Below, piece by piece: positions 1 through 15,077 of a DNA stretch of 64,000 bases. Under the pieces are notes generated by a model that saw only the letters and a list, made by a program, of their open reading frames with translations, made no database searches and was not told the origin of the DNA. Numbering within the stretch: the stretch's first letter is position 1; every line of letters begins with the position of its first letter. A program made the position numbers and the translations under genes. The DNA comes from Aphrophora alni (Eukaryota > Arthropoda > Insecta > Hemiptera > Aphrophoridae). The stretch covers positions 48,382,089-48,446,088 of the forward strand of contig OY740768.1 in NCBI GenBank assembly GCA_963513935.1, written 5' to 3'.

Positions 1-71
1 ATATTATTTTGAAAAAGTTGATATATACCATTTAACCATTTATATTTTGTATATGTATTTTGTAATTTATA

Positions 72-518
72 GTTTTGAATTAAATTACTACAACTTAACA
101 ATAAAAAAGTTAATAAATATTGTTTCTCACATCATTATATATCTCTATTCAGAGATGTTGAAAAAATGTTATTCACGTTCACAATATAAAATGTTCTTCA
201 ATAATTCTAAATGTGAATATCAGATCTATATCAATATCAGTAATACATTTTCGTTTAAAAGAGAAATTTGATTTTTTATATAATAAACATTTTATTCTAT
301 GAAAATAAATATGGTATATGTGAAGAAGAATTCTTTAATGTATTGAATAAATTATTTAAAAGTAAAGTTAAAGTAAGCAGCCAGTCGAATGGAAAACTAT
401 TTAGGTCTCAAGAGTAAGACTCGTGGTAGAAAGTTTTGATTCCACATTTCCAATCGTTATCCATTTTTTTTTCCTACTGAAATATAAAATTCAGGAAACA
501 ACCACGTTTCATCGAATA
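72..518 (+). repeat. Left inverted-repeat arm of the 72-3268 element
   Basis: This arm matches the reverse complement of 2824-3268. Differences are scattered single bases and short indels, so the two arms have diverged only moderately. A 74-codon open frame inside the arm is not matched by any recognisable domain and is likely chance. Confidence 0.75.
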
Positions 519-2823
519 TATTTAATCTTTAATTTAGGAATACATATTCAATATCATAAATTATTGTATTGTACTTGAAAAAACAACAATCAATTCACAA
601 ATATAAAGAAGTCTTTCTGATATTATTAGATTTACAAACACGTGTTGTAAATTGACTATTAAGAAGACTAAATATAGGACCGATCTCTAAAGAAGACTTT
701 ATAATTCATATCCCAGATGTAGCACCAGTGTTTGTATCTACGTGAAGGAGTTAGAAGACCTGTTCGTAAAAATTTAGTTGAGTCACCATTTCTATATGTT
801 AACAGTTATGAAAAGTGATTAAGTATTCGTTTCTTTTTTGAAAGTACTTTTTGTGTTCTCCTCTGTGCGCTATTTTCATAACGCCTTAGGAAAATGTCTT
901 TGTAGATATTCTGTTTTTCTTAGTGTTTTAAAGTATAGATAAATAGAACAGATTTTTAAGGTTTCATTTACGATAGGTGTTAACCTAGATTTGTTCAATT
1001 TTGTGTGCCAAATACGATTTCAGTTAGTGATGTTAGGTAATATTTCTTATTGCCATGGGGTTAAAGATAATACACAATAGGTTGAAATATTCCTTATACA
1101 ATTTATTTTACAAACAAACAGGAGCCCAAAAACCAACAAAATAATAATAAATATACAACTTAATGTTATTGACAATTTTTTTTTGAAACTTGTAACAACT
1201 GTGAATCTTAAGGCGATATACTTTACTTGACGTAGATATTTTATTTTAAAATTTGTAATAGTTCTAACTTAATGATATTTTGACCACATTTTAATCATAG
1301 TAGATTTTTTCAATACATATTAGGTTTATAGATAATGTCGCAACTTTGTACGATACAGCAATAATTTTCCCCTTACATAAACAGCATAGTAGACATGACA
1401 TTGACCACAATCTTGAAATGTTTGCTGAACTACAAGACAGTTAAATTTAATTTTATCAACTGTTTATATAATGGTGTTAATTATTAAGCGATCATGTCTA
1501 ATAATATTTTATTAAGTCCCGCTGTATAATATATTTCTTTCCTATTTAAGAAACATAAATCATTATCAATTTTTAGATTTTAGTTATTTTCAAAAATAGT
1601 TATTGAATGTAAAGTAGGTTACAATAGTTCAATGGCTTCGTTGGTGTTTCATCGATCATTTATAATAAGGAATTGGAAAATGATGTGGTCTCGTTGATAA
1701 TTACCTTGAAGATTGATGGTCTTATAATGAAAAGTATGTTAGCATTAACGACTGCAAGTTTTTCATGACTTCTTTCAACAATGAAGTTTTATGATAGATG
1801 TGTTTTAAAATAGCATGTGATGATGTGTAAGTATCTAATAAGAAATCCATTACGTTTTGTAATTTCATACGTTAAAATGGAAAAATCTTATCTTGTCAAC
1901 ATTTACATGTTATGAGTTAGATAGGAACAATATTATTGGTAAATTTATTAATTTATAATTAACAAATTATTTATTAAAACAACATTTTAATTGTATATGT
2001 AATGACTTGTATTGAAATAAATGTAAACTATCTGCACTTTATAGATCTACAAATTCCTGTATTTCAACCACCACTACTATTTCGTGAAGCATAATTAATC
2101 ATTGAACCAGTTTATAATTCAAAAATCACGCTGCAACATAACGGACACATTGTTGAGTACAAATTGCATGGAAAAAACAGTGATGAGCAGTCAAACCACA
2201 TTTGTGATACGGCTTTGGGGACATTTATACCCACTCTAATAAAATCCAATATTTATTGTGTGGAGAGGGTACAACTACCTTTAATGCATTTGTTTTTTAC
2301 AAGGTCTTAGACTAATTTTATGTAAAGTCCAGCGATACAAACTGCATATAAAATGAATTAATAGGGCGATTGTGAACCCATAACAAACATACGATGCCAA
2401 GGATTTTAAATATCTTATTTTTTGATAGAATCAAAAACATTCCACTGTGTGATGAAGAAATTAATTCTAATTGTATCTTAAATTCATTTATCCAAATTTA
2501 GAAGTTTACTAACTTTTAATAAAAATAGACGACAATTTTTTGAATTAACTTTTAGAAATCAAACTTAGTTTATTATTAGTATTAATTCGCTTCTTAATTT
2601 GGATCTAAGTATTGCATTCTAATTATTGCTGACACCTCATTTTACAGTCCGAATCAGCAACCAAATATCCTATGTGAAACTTAATTCAGTTTTAAGTTTA
2701 TAATTAAAATATAGAAATGTCTTACTTCTTACATATTACAATTATGTGGTTATTAATTATAAAACAATAATATTTAGGTTTATATATATAAGTTAATAAA
2801 ATGTTAAACAAAATAATAATCTT

Positions 2824-3268
2824 TATTCGATGAACCCTGGTTGTTTCCTGAATTTTATATTTCAGTAGGAAAAATAATGGATAACGATTGAAAATGTGTA
2901 ATCAAAACTTTCTACCACGAGCCTTACTCTTGAGACTTAAATAGTTTTCTATTCGACTGGCTGCTTACTTTCACTTTACTTTTAATTATTTATTCATACA
3001 TTAAAGAATTCTTCTTCACATGTACCATATTTATTTTCATAGAATAAAATATTTATTAAATAAAAAAAATCAAATTTCTGTTTTAAACAAAAAAGTATTA
3101 CTGATATTGATATAGATCAGATATTCACATTTAGAATTATTGAAGAACATTTATATTATGAATGTGGATAACATTTTTTCAACATCTCTGAATAGAAATA
3201 TATAATGAAGTGAGAAACAATATTTATTAACTTTTTTATTGTTAAGTTGTAGTAATTTAATTCAAAAC
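2824..3268 (-). repeat. Right inverted-repeat arm of the 72-3268 element
   Basis: Reverse complement of the left arm. The match runs from the inner edge (TTCGATGAA against TTCATCGAA on the left) out to GTAATTTAATTCAAAAC. Confidence 0.75.
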
Positions 3269-5341
3269 AATAAAGAGAATTTATTAAGTAATAAATAAAC
3301 GGTTTACTAGATGAATGGCCTATAACCAAATTTTTAAAGAGTTGTAAAAAAAAAGTTTATACATCAGGGTTGGAAAAAAAAGTAATATTAATGATATTTC
3401 ATATTTATAAGACGAGAGACAATATGAAATTATTGTTTTAAATAGAAATTGAAGTAGTGATCATGTCATAATTATTCTATTTTCTGTTTGATAAAGTTTT
3501 AAATTTTAATATTCACATCATACAAACTCTAAGGTTTACACTGTATTCAGATACAAACGATTTTCGTTTTAATTAAAGCTTTGAAAAATGTAACAGGAGA
3601 TAGAACGTTTTTACAGAATGATGCCAAGAAGTGAGGAGCTAGATTAGAACGGAAGTGAATGCAAGATGAAATCTTTTGTTTCATAAGCTAATGGTTGTGT
3701 ATAGTAGCTGCACTGTAGCTTTAGATAAGTTTTGTGTTTAAACGTTCTTTATGTTAATATTAATCACACGATACATAACTTGCAGGTATTTACATCTTAA
3801 GAAGATAACTTAACAGTAACTATGATAAAGAGTGTGTTAATTAAATAAATAAGTATTCGTATAAAAATCGTATTAAATATTAGTGAAAATTGTATATTAA
3901 TAATTATTTCAATGATTTTGTTTAATTTTAACACAAATCCGACCGATTTCAAGTTGTAGATTTCATTATTCACTTCATTATTTTTTCAAACATAAAATAA
4001 TATATCTTGATCTTACTATTGGTTCAAATATAAGAACAAACAAAAAACAAATGTATTTATAATTTAATCATCCCAAATAAACTATGGTATGTTATGGTTG
4101 GGTAAACATATTTAAGAACCGTAATTTAAAATTTGTATAACAGCGATTATTGTGGTAATTATAAATGGTACATTTCAAACATTAAAATAACGACATTATT
4201 CAAAAATATTGGCGCTTAGAGGGAAAATGTAAAGTACTTTAGGAACGAAAATTTACTTTTTATTCTTTCTTTTAATGGAAGAATATTCTTCTAGAAACGA
4301 TTTAGGTTTGTGTTTGTATAATACTATAAGGATACCCGATCCTTATAAAGAGAAGAATTTTTTTACATAAAAACAAAATCACAATAATAATAATAATAAT
4401 AAAACATTTAACCCTGGTTTTACAATTAGGAAAAGTACCTAATATTTACCTTGCACTATTATTTCTAATTACGGAATCACAATTATATATGTTAATACTA
4501 TTTTATTGCAGTTATCGTCGAGTAAACTAATTGTCTGGAATAACTACAACTAGAGAAATGTTACTAATACTAATAATAATATTATATCAAAGCACATATA
4601 ATCTGCAAAAAGGAATAACGACATTTGGTATTATTAGAAAACAATCAACTTACAAACTGTTGTGTTAAACTTAATGCAGCGTACTGTGAAATTACTACAC
4701 AGTATTTTACACTAAGTAATTTATTTTATACTTTTTATTCCGTTTTAAAAACTTGGTATATTAAAAAAATAAGTATTTGATTTATTTTTTTCTGTTTTTA
4801 GTCTTATGTCCGGGTGAAAGATTTCAATCGGTTCTGTATATATTGATGAGACTCTGACAGGGACATATATAGGAAATTCCCAATGCATTTCACATCCTGT
4901 TTAGCTGCAAATGTCTGAAATTTAAAATATTACCTCTTATTACCTATAATAGCTCTATTAGTCTTGTCACTCACAAAATAAAACTAAAGAAGTAAACAAA
5001 ATGAATTAATTTTTTTTCAAGTACATGAATTAAAACAATAGAATGTCAGATCCTTCTCAATTACAAATTGTAAATGTATCATAAACTTATGGAGGTGATG
5101 GTCGTATTTGACGCATTCTTCCCATCTCCGTCATGGCGTCTTCATTGCAAGGTGTTTTGCCAGTGAGTTTTAAACTATCGAGCTCAATTGTTTTTATTTG
5201 ATTTATTATTATACTTTTCAGTTCGTTTTAAAAACGTAGTGTTAATTTATTTTATTTTTTTATTTATTATTAATCCAATAACTTTCACAAGCCATGAAAA
5301 ATTTGCCTGATCCTACTTCAATATTCCGGTTACATTCAAAA
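3269..5341. other. A/T-rich stretch, no gene seen
   Basis: No open frame with a recognisable product. A more complex block at about 5075-5170 reads open for a couple of dozen codons on both strands and ends in a GTGAGT donor-like hexamer on the plus strand, but I cannot assign it. (AAT)n-like runs occur near 4385-4400. Confidence 0.4.
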
Positions 5342-5517
5342 GCGATAACGCGTTTAAGAGATAACTCGTTTAAGCGATAAAGCGTTTAAGAGATAACTCG
5401 TTTAAGCGATAATGTGTTTAAGCGATAACGCGTTTAAGAGATAACTCGTTTAAGCGATAAAGCGTTTAAGCGATAACGCGTTTAAGCGATAATGTGTTTA
5501 AGCGATAACGCGGTTAA
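5342..5517. repeat. 16-bp minisatellite, 11 copies, with higher-order order
   Basis: Eleven back-to-back 16-bp units of the type GCGATAACGCGTTTAA fill exactly 176 bp. Four unit variants are seen: A (GCGATAACGCG), B (GAGATAACTCG), C (GCGATAAAGCG) and D (GCGATAATGTG), each followed by TTTAA. Their order is A B C B D / A B C A D / A, so the array shows an 80-bp five-unit super-repeat. Within each A unit the CGATAACG and CGCG parts give partial dyad symmetry. Confidence 0.95.
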
Positions 5518-5579
5518 AAAAAACTATATTGGCCAATTTTTATTTGTTTACATAACTATTGTTTTAACAAATGTAGAGA

Positions 5580-5745
5580 CAAGAAAACAACTGATTATTG
5601 TATTGTCATCCAATTTTGACCTATGTTCAAAATTTCAGGTCTCTAGCTTATCGGGAAGTTAGTTTAAACTCGATTGCAAAATTCTACCCGGACAGACTGA
5701 CAGATATGACGGAAACCGAACTAATAAAAACGTGGTAAAAATTGA
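5580..5745. other. Complex non-coding block beside the minisatellite, possible transposon tail
   Basis: This block has clearly more G+C and less simple sequence than its flanks, with a phrase such as CTCTAGCTTATCGGGAAG followed by a GACAGACTGACAG run. Such text resembles the non-coding ends of dispersed insect elements, but I see no terminal repeat and cannot name a family. The call is an inference from texture only. Confidence 0.3.
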
Positions 5746-6348
5746 GGACCAGTTAAATAGTAATAATTAACAAATTGATTTAGTCTTGTGGATATCACTG
5801 TGCAATACATGAACATTAATATGTATGTCTTACAACCAATACATGTGATTTATTACCATCTGGAGTTGACTCTAGTTGTTTGGTACGAATTGACTATACG
5901 ATATATCAGACACTCACAGTTATATTATGTTCAAACACAAATAAACACACCCAATTATAAACACATATTTGAAGATAATATTTACACTTGGTTGTCATTA
6001 TTATTCAATTATATTCTATTTAATCTTTCACATTAAGCAAACAAGTGTTATACATTCACCTTTATGATAAGGAGCTTCAGAGGGAAAAGGAGAAGCCATT
6101 AACCGTCCCTTATTATTTTTCAGTTCTACTTTTTTTTCTCAGTTCAGGTTGTAAGCGTACCCTCCCAGGAATGTGCACAATCAGAGCACGTGATATTTGA
6201 CCAATCATGCTTGGCTTGGATATAGCGGCGGGAAATAAAACGGGCCTCTGATTTCAGGTTCCAACGCTAAAGGTTCCAACAATCAAAAATACTGCAGCCA
6301 GTTATGAACGGAAATCTTTGTTAAACAGCTGTTCCAAACGGAATTAAT

Positions 6349-6352
<4 letters not shown>

Positions 6353-6392
<40 letters not shown>
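6353..6392. repeat. (AT)n microsatellite at the inner edge of the left arm
   Basis: About 20 uninterrupted AT dinucleotides directly follow the end of the left terminal repeat. The right arm has no such tract, so the expansion occurred after or independently of arm formation. Confidence 0.95.
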
Positions 6393-6394
<2 letters not shown>

Positions 6395-6470
6395 TTTATT
6401 GAATTTAACGAAATTATTTGGAGATTTCTTTAGTATTAGGTTGAAAATTTTTTTAAATTAATAAGAGCGG

Positions 6471-6569
6471 GAAAAGGAAAATGTAACAATGTGTTTGAGT
6501 AAGTTAAAGGGAATAAAACGCAAGGTCATACTTACGAAAGATTTACCTTTTTAAAAGCTTTTTGTTGAG
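6471..6569 (+). repeat. Dispersed repeat, copy A (partner at 57540-57642, minus)
   Basis: The stretch around AGTAAGTTAAAGGGAATAAA and GGTCATACTTACGAAAG recurs in reverse complement at 57540-57642 with high identity. It lies inside the 6141-7740 element. The second copy therefore marks either another remnant of the same element or a short element nested in it. Confidence 0.8.
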
Positions 6570-6732
6570 TTGTATTTACGAGAATAATAAAAGATAGAAA
6601 AATAAAATCGTGTTCTCCCTGAGCATAAGGGCAACTTAAATACAGAACTGGAAGTAGTTAAATAAAAAGGGGGGTACCTAAGTTTGGGGCAACCTAAACT
6701 GTTGAAGGAGTTATTCAATCTAGGCCGGATAA

Positions 6733-6933
6733 GATACAGAAGCCTACACTTCCAGGGGATTGAATAATTCTTTCTTTGTTTTGCGGAAACGAATCCTAGA
6801 CGAAAAAATTCAGGATTTGAGACTAGTGCGCTTATTAAATAAGGTAGGGGAAGCGTACGGTCTAGCTCAAATAAAAAAGTTGAGTATTTTCGTTGTAGTA
6901 CATTTGAAAAGGGAATTTCTGAATTTATATTGA
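6733..6933 (+). pseudogene. Unrecognised open stretch inside the inverted-repeat element
   Basis: Sixty-six codons are open from just after a TAA to a TGA, without an early ATG. The translation is rich in alternating charged and aliphatic residues (for example RKRILDEKIQDLRLVRLLNK, then VGEAYGLAQIKKLSIF). That looks more like a folded helical protein than most chance frames in this A/T-rich window. No DDE signature or zinc-binding pattern is visible. A longer antisense frame (128 codons, 6551-6937) overlaps it but reads as compositionally biased. It may be a remnant of the element's own gene; I do not recognise it. Confidence 0.25.
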
Positions 6934-7740
6934 TCAATTACGTCTATATGGATAGGAATAATACTTATTGCCACTTCAGAGAGCAGTATATAGAACGAAA
7001 ATGAACATGGATAATATTATGGTAGAAGGTGTGGTTATTACAGGGTAGTTTCGATAATTCCAATGTTATTTTATTAAGAGTTTTAATTTTGGTTCCATTC
7101 CTACAAAGGTAGGATATTTTGGAACTAAGTATAGTCGTTTTATGATATAAGTATGTCTCAAGATATTTGTATGATGTAGAATAAATTTCAGAGAGTGTTC
7201 GGCTTATTCACTAATTTCAAACCAATTGTTGAAATGGGGTTAAAATAATTCTCAGGTGCATTCACACATAATAGGCTTATTGACGTTATTCAATAATGAA
7301 TAGTTATTGTAATGTTAGGCTTATAACAATGTACTTAAAGTGTATATACAACACATACAAAATTTCAAAACATTATTTGCGTTTAAGGCCTGGTTACTTT
7401 ATAAAAGTATGGGAAATAATATAATTGTTTAGTTTTAAGACTTATTAATTCATCCTCAACGCATAACCTTCCGTACAGTTCCCATCACTGCACTCCCTAT
7501 CCCTAGCTAAATGTTGGTGGGAATGGCTCCAGAATTAATTCCGTTTGGAACAGCTGTTTAACAAAGATTTCCGTTCAAACTGGCTGCAGTATTTTTGATT
7601 GTTGGAACCTTTAGCGTTGGAACCTGAAATCAGAGGCCCGTTTTATTTCCCGCCGCTATATTCAAGCCAAGCATGATTGGTCAAATATCACGTGCTCTGA
7701 TTGTGCACATTCCTGGGAGGGTACGCTTACAACCTGAACT

Positions 7741-8888
7741 TTACAGCTCCAGATAGGATGTAATAAGAAAAGATTTATTAGAACGTCAAAGAAGAAAATG
7801 ATTAATAACTTTTTTTTATTGAAAAACTAAATAAAATTATTCCAATGTGTCACTTCAAACTTGTTTTTTGTTTATTCAAATCATTTTAATTATTCAGTCA
7901 TTCAGTCAGTCGGTACTTATGCTTTAAAATATAAAATAATCCAATTATTAAATTAAAAGTCATATGTAACCAACATTAAAAACCTTTCAAATCTATCTTT
8001 TAGAAATATTTACATCAAAGACACGTGAAAAAAAAAGTTATAACAATACCATTTTGTGAGGGAAAATGTTAAAAGAATGTATTGATATTTGAACACAAAA
8101 TTAGTCTCTGTCATTTGGAATAACGCTATTACTTTCATATATTAATTATCTTTACCTTTTAAATAACTGTTATTGTGTTAAAAGTAATCTTGTTTTTCAA
8201 ATCCATATAGACAAAAGTCCCCTTCTGATAAATTGAAGGAAATTTGCTATTACCATCATTTCTTATGCTTATAATAAATCTATCATGTTTCACCAACTTT
8301 TTTTTTTAAGTGATAAGAATAAAAACCCTTTTCGTTTTATTTTAATAATGAATGGAATTATATTTAAACATTAAAATCATATTAGATAAGATACGAAAAT
8401 AACTATTAAGGCCATGTAAACCGTTATGAATAATAATATAGGCTTACAAAATGTTCAAGTATTGTTATTCATACCTGTTTTTTTATGTAGTAAGGAAAAG
8501 TGAAGGAGGTAAATGTTTATCTTCCATTTACCTTCAATAGCCTCGTAAAAAAAATTTAACTTTCACTTCCAGGATATATTTTAGTGAGAACCTAGAAACC
8601 GAGACCACTATGTGCAGTTGTAGTTTGTTATAAGTATGTAAACTGTTTTCTCTTTTCAAATGGTTTACTCACGATGAAAATCTGCTTTTCGGAAAAGTTC
8701 TATTTGCAGACAATCTTATTTTTTATTTGTATACTTATAAATACATTCCCCAGTTACCACAAGAAACAATTCTGGTTCAAAACTAACTGAACTATTATAA
8801 CATTTAAATTCTCTTCTTTTTTTTTATTTAATTACAACTACTTTATTGTCCCAGGATTTGGGCGTCCAAATAAAACATATGTTATATT
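7741..8888. other. A/T-rich stretch, no gene seen
   Basis: Poly-A/T runs and short frames only. The block at 8850-8873 looks like a retroelement primer-binding site on the minus strand and is discussed with the LTR candidate next to it. Confidence 0.4.
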
Positions 8889-9884
8889 TTATGATTTTTT
8901 AAATTAATAACGCAAACACAACTCTTACCTTTTGAATTATTCCAATTTATTGAAATATAAATCTATAACAAAAGAACATTTACATAAATTTATTCCATTG
9001 GTTCTTAATTAATTCCATTCATTCTTCAGTCATTCCTTAACTTAATTTATTCATATTCAATGGGTTTTTTATTTTTATATTTTAGACAATATTCAAGGCC
9101 TTGTAAATGTCTTTTCCTTGAATATTTACACACAATAATTTTATATCAATCTTAAATCTATTGGTCTAATGAAACTCCTATAACTTTTCTACAAATTACA
9201 ATATGGAAAACTTTACTTTAACATTTATTGAATTGATTTTGCTAATAATAACTCCCTTTGAATTTTATAAGATTTAACTTTACTTTTACTTGACTCTTAA
9301 ACAAAAATACTCTACTAAGCTGACTCAGAGACGTCTTGCCTCTTTTGTCAACGGTTCTCAAGAATTCACGGACCACAGATCAGACTGCTCTGGTCCCAGT
9401 ACTTGACTCTCCTGCTTCCGTTTCGAGACTACCCTCCTTTCGCAAATTCGGTCCCCCTACCGAATTTCCTCCCTTCTTTGAAACACGAGTTTCGCGTGTT
9501 CCTCGCTGATTCGTTTAGAATCCTCCAACTTTCACAACACATGCCTTTTTCTCTCCTTAGTGGTGGGTTTCAAATCTGCCCGTTGGTTTTTTAACGTGTG
9601 ATCGCATTTGATTGGTCGACCTACTTTCTTCTTTTCGTTATTGTTTTTTCGAAAACAGTTAGAACTTTCTACTCTGAGTACTATTATAGACGTTAGCTTT
9701 CCCTTCGATTTCTCCTTTTTTGTTTTTCCTTTCTTTTTATACAATTTTGAAACACATCTGCCTTTGCCTAAAGATCCCGTTATTCGAATGTTTTTTCTTT
9801 GGAGGCGCATTTGCTCCTCCAAGGTTAAAGAATCCCCTGTTCTTTTTGTTCTTGACACGTACATTTTTTTTAATACCGTTACAT
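8889..9884 (-). mobile_element. Possible LTR of a retrotransposon (minus strand), low confidence
   Basis: Read on the minus strand, the segment begins TGTAACGG and ends ATATAACA, giving TG...CA borders. It contains an AATAAA-type signal near its end. About 11 bases further on is TGGACGCCCAAATCCTGGGAC, which resembles a lysine-tRNA type primer-binding site with one extra base. The 9340-9600 part is distinctly GC-richer than its flanks. No gag or pol frame follows at lower coordinates, and the flanks show no target duplication. It would therefore have to be a truncated or decayed copy. A promoter or CpG-like region of a host gene is an alternative. Confidence 0.3.
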
Positions 9885-9894
9885 TTCCAATCAT
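9532..9894 (-). CDS. Unrecognised lysine/arginine-rich 120-residue open frame
   Basis: A complete ATG-to-stop frame on the minus strand, strongly basic, with Lys/Glu runs (KKKGKTKKEKSKGK at about residues 53-66) and a KKVGRPIK patch at about 87-94 resembling a single AT-hook core. There is no signal peptide or membrane segment. Frame length exceeds most chance frames here, and the local base composition is less A/T-rich. It lies wholly or almost wholly in the LTR-like segment, so it may be part of a retroelement or a chance frame in a purine-rich strand. No function can be given. Confidence 0.2.
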   Translation of the reverse strand: MIGNVTVLKKMYVSRTKRTGDSLTLEEQMRLQRKNIRITGSLGKGRCVSKLYKKKGKTKKEKSKGKLTSIIVLRVESSNCFRKNNNEKKKVGRPIKCDHTLKNQRADLKPTTKERKRHVL

Positions 9895-9900
9895 AAACTG

Positions 9901-9913
9901 CAGCTGACAGCTG
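9901..9913. promoter_or_regulatory. Tandem E-boxes CAGCTG-A-CAGCTG
   Basis: Two perfect CAGCTG hexamers are separated by one base. E-boxes of this type bind bHLH factors, but any role here is unproven, and the tandem may be coincidental. Confidence 0.2.
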
Positions 9914-10501
9914 TCGCTTATATTCCCTTCATCAAATAATATTTGTTTGCATATTTATTATTATTTTATTTTAATTTAGTTTTCTTTTTCTTTTTACATG
10001 AGTTATTTAATTATTTAGCATTAGATATCATTAATCACAATTATTTATAAATGATAACATGATATCGTTACACTATCTATGAATCAATAAAGTGGTGAAT
10101 CCTACAGCTTTATGTACCTGTTTAATTTCTACTTTTACTGTTTTGTAATTAGTACAAATTTGCAGTTATTATAAAATACGGAAAAAAAATCTTCTTTGTG
10201 AAGTTATCAAAATAAAATATTGCAATGAGTTCATTAATTACAATAAATCATGGTACAAGTTTATATCACAAATTTACATTATATTGTATTTGAATATAAA
10301 CAAACGTTATTTCAATTTATTATAAACTATCATATTTCAATATCGCTTTAGTATCGTAAAATACTTAATTACAACCTATCTGTGAAATATCTAACATTTA
10401 TTATTTTTTACTAAAACATTATTTACAATTCTTTACTTACTTATCTGACTTAATTCCTAACATTCTTTTAGTACGGGACGTAGTGCCTCAACTAAATCAC
10501 G

Positions 10502-10870
10502 TCAGAGTCTTATTTCCTGTGCCATGACCTGACCATGACCTGGGCTCAAGTTGTATTTATTTTCAGCTAATTTTTTGATACTCATCCGCCTACATGTAAT
10601 TCTCGATTTTCCTCCCTTCTGGATTTCATTAGAGAAATTGCCTAGTAACATGGATTCCGCATAGTATGTCCTATCCATCTTCATTTACTTGGCATCTACA
10701 CATGAAGTAAAAAATATTTTGTGACCACGCAAAGACCTTGATTGGAAATAACCATCGAAACCAAAATTTGAAAGCGGTTAACGAATGATTGCAACCTGTG
10801 AAAGTCTTTCTGTTCATTTCTCTTATGTCACATCCATATAGTACGACTGATCAAATACTTTGGAATTAAG
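10502..10870 (-). pseudogene. Faint relic of a non-LTR reverse-transcriptase C-terminus
   Basis: On the minus strand a 60-codon frame (10502-10684) reads with a pattern like GGKSRITCRRMSIKKLAENK followed by AQEIRL. That pattern recalls the basic tail (GRPRxxWxD...AxDRxxWR) after the reverse transcriptase of many insect LINEs. Upstream, in broken frames, a YYMDV-like word sits where the family usually has its LLYG-type motif. The match is short and interrupted by stops, so this is an inference with real doubt; a chance resemblance cannot be excluded. Confidence 0.22.

Positions 10871-15077
<4,207 letters not shown>

Larger units (their letters stand above)
72..3268. mobile_element. Long-inverted-repeat (foldback-like) DNA element, about 3.2 kb, non-coding
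   Basis: The left arm (about 72-518) and right arm (about 2824-3268) are reverse complements of each other over roughly 445 bp with few differences. Landmarks are GTTTTGAATTAAATTAC at the left edge against GTAATTTAATTCAAAAC at the right edge, and the block TTTCCTGAATTTTATATTTC near both inner edges. The roughly 2.3-kb spacer holds only A/T-rich DNA, and I see no transposase or other coding frame. Long arms around a non-coding centre are typical of foldback elements or large non-autonomous DNA transposons. I could not find a convincing target-site duplication, so the superfamily is open. An inverted segmental duplication is the main alternative. Confidence 0.7.
6141..7740. mobile_element. 1.6-kb DNA element with 212-bp terminal inverted repeats
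   Basis: The left arm 6141-6352 starts AGTTCAGGTTGTAAGCG, and the right arm 7530-7740 ends with its exact reverse complement. The arms match over almost their whole length, and share the blocks CGCTAAAGGTTCCAACAATC and CACGTGATATTTGACC on the left arm. The element is GC-richer than its surroundings. The interior (6393-7529) starts after an (AT)n tract and holds an open stretch at 6733-6933. The flanks (TTTCTC and TTACAG) show no target duplication, so the superfamily is undetermined. The high identity of the arms suggests a fairly recent insertion. Confidence 0.8.

Noticed and set aside
5342..5517. CRISPR array
   Set aside because: Units are contiguous without spacers, and the sequence is eukaryotic; it is a minisatellite.
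6551..6937. 128-codon minus frame inside the inverted-repeat element
   Set aside because: Composition biased to Ser, Phe, Tyr and Leu, antisense to a more protein-like plus stretch; no motif.
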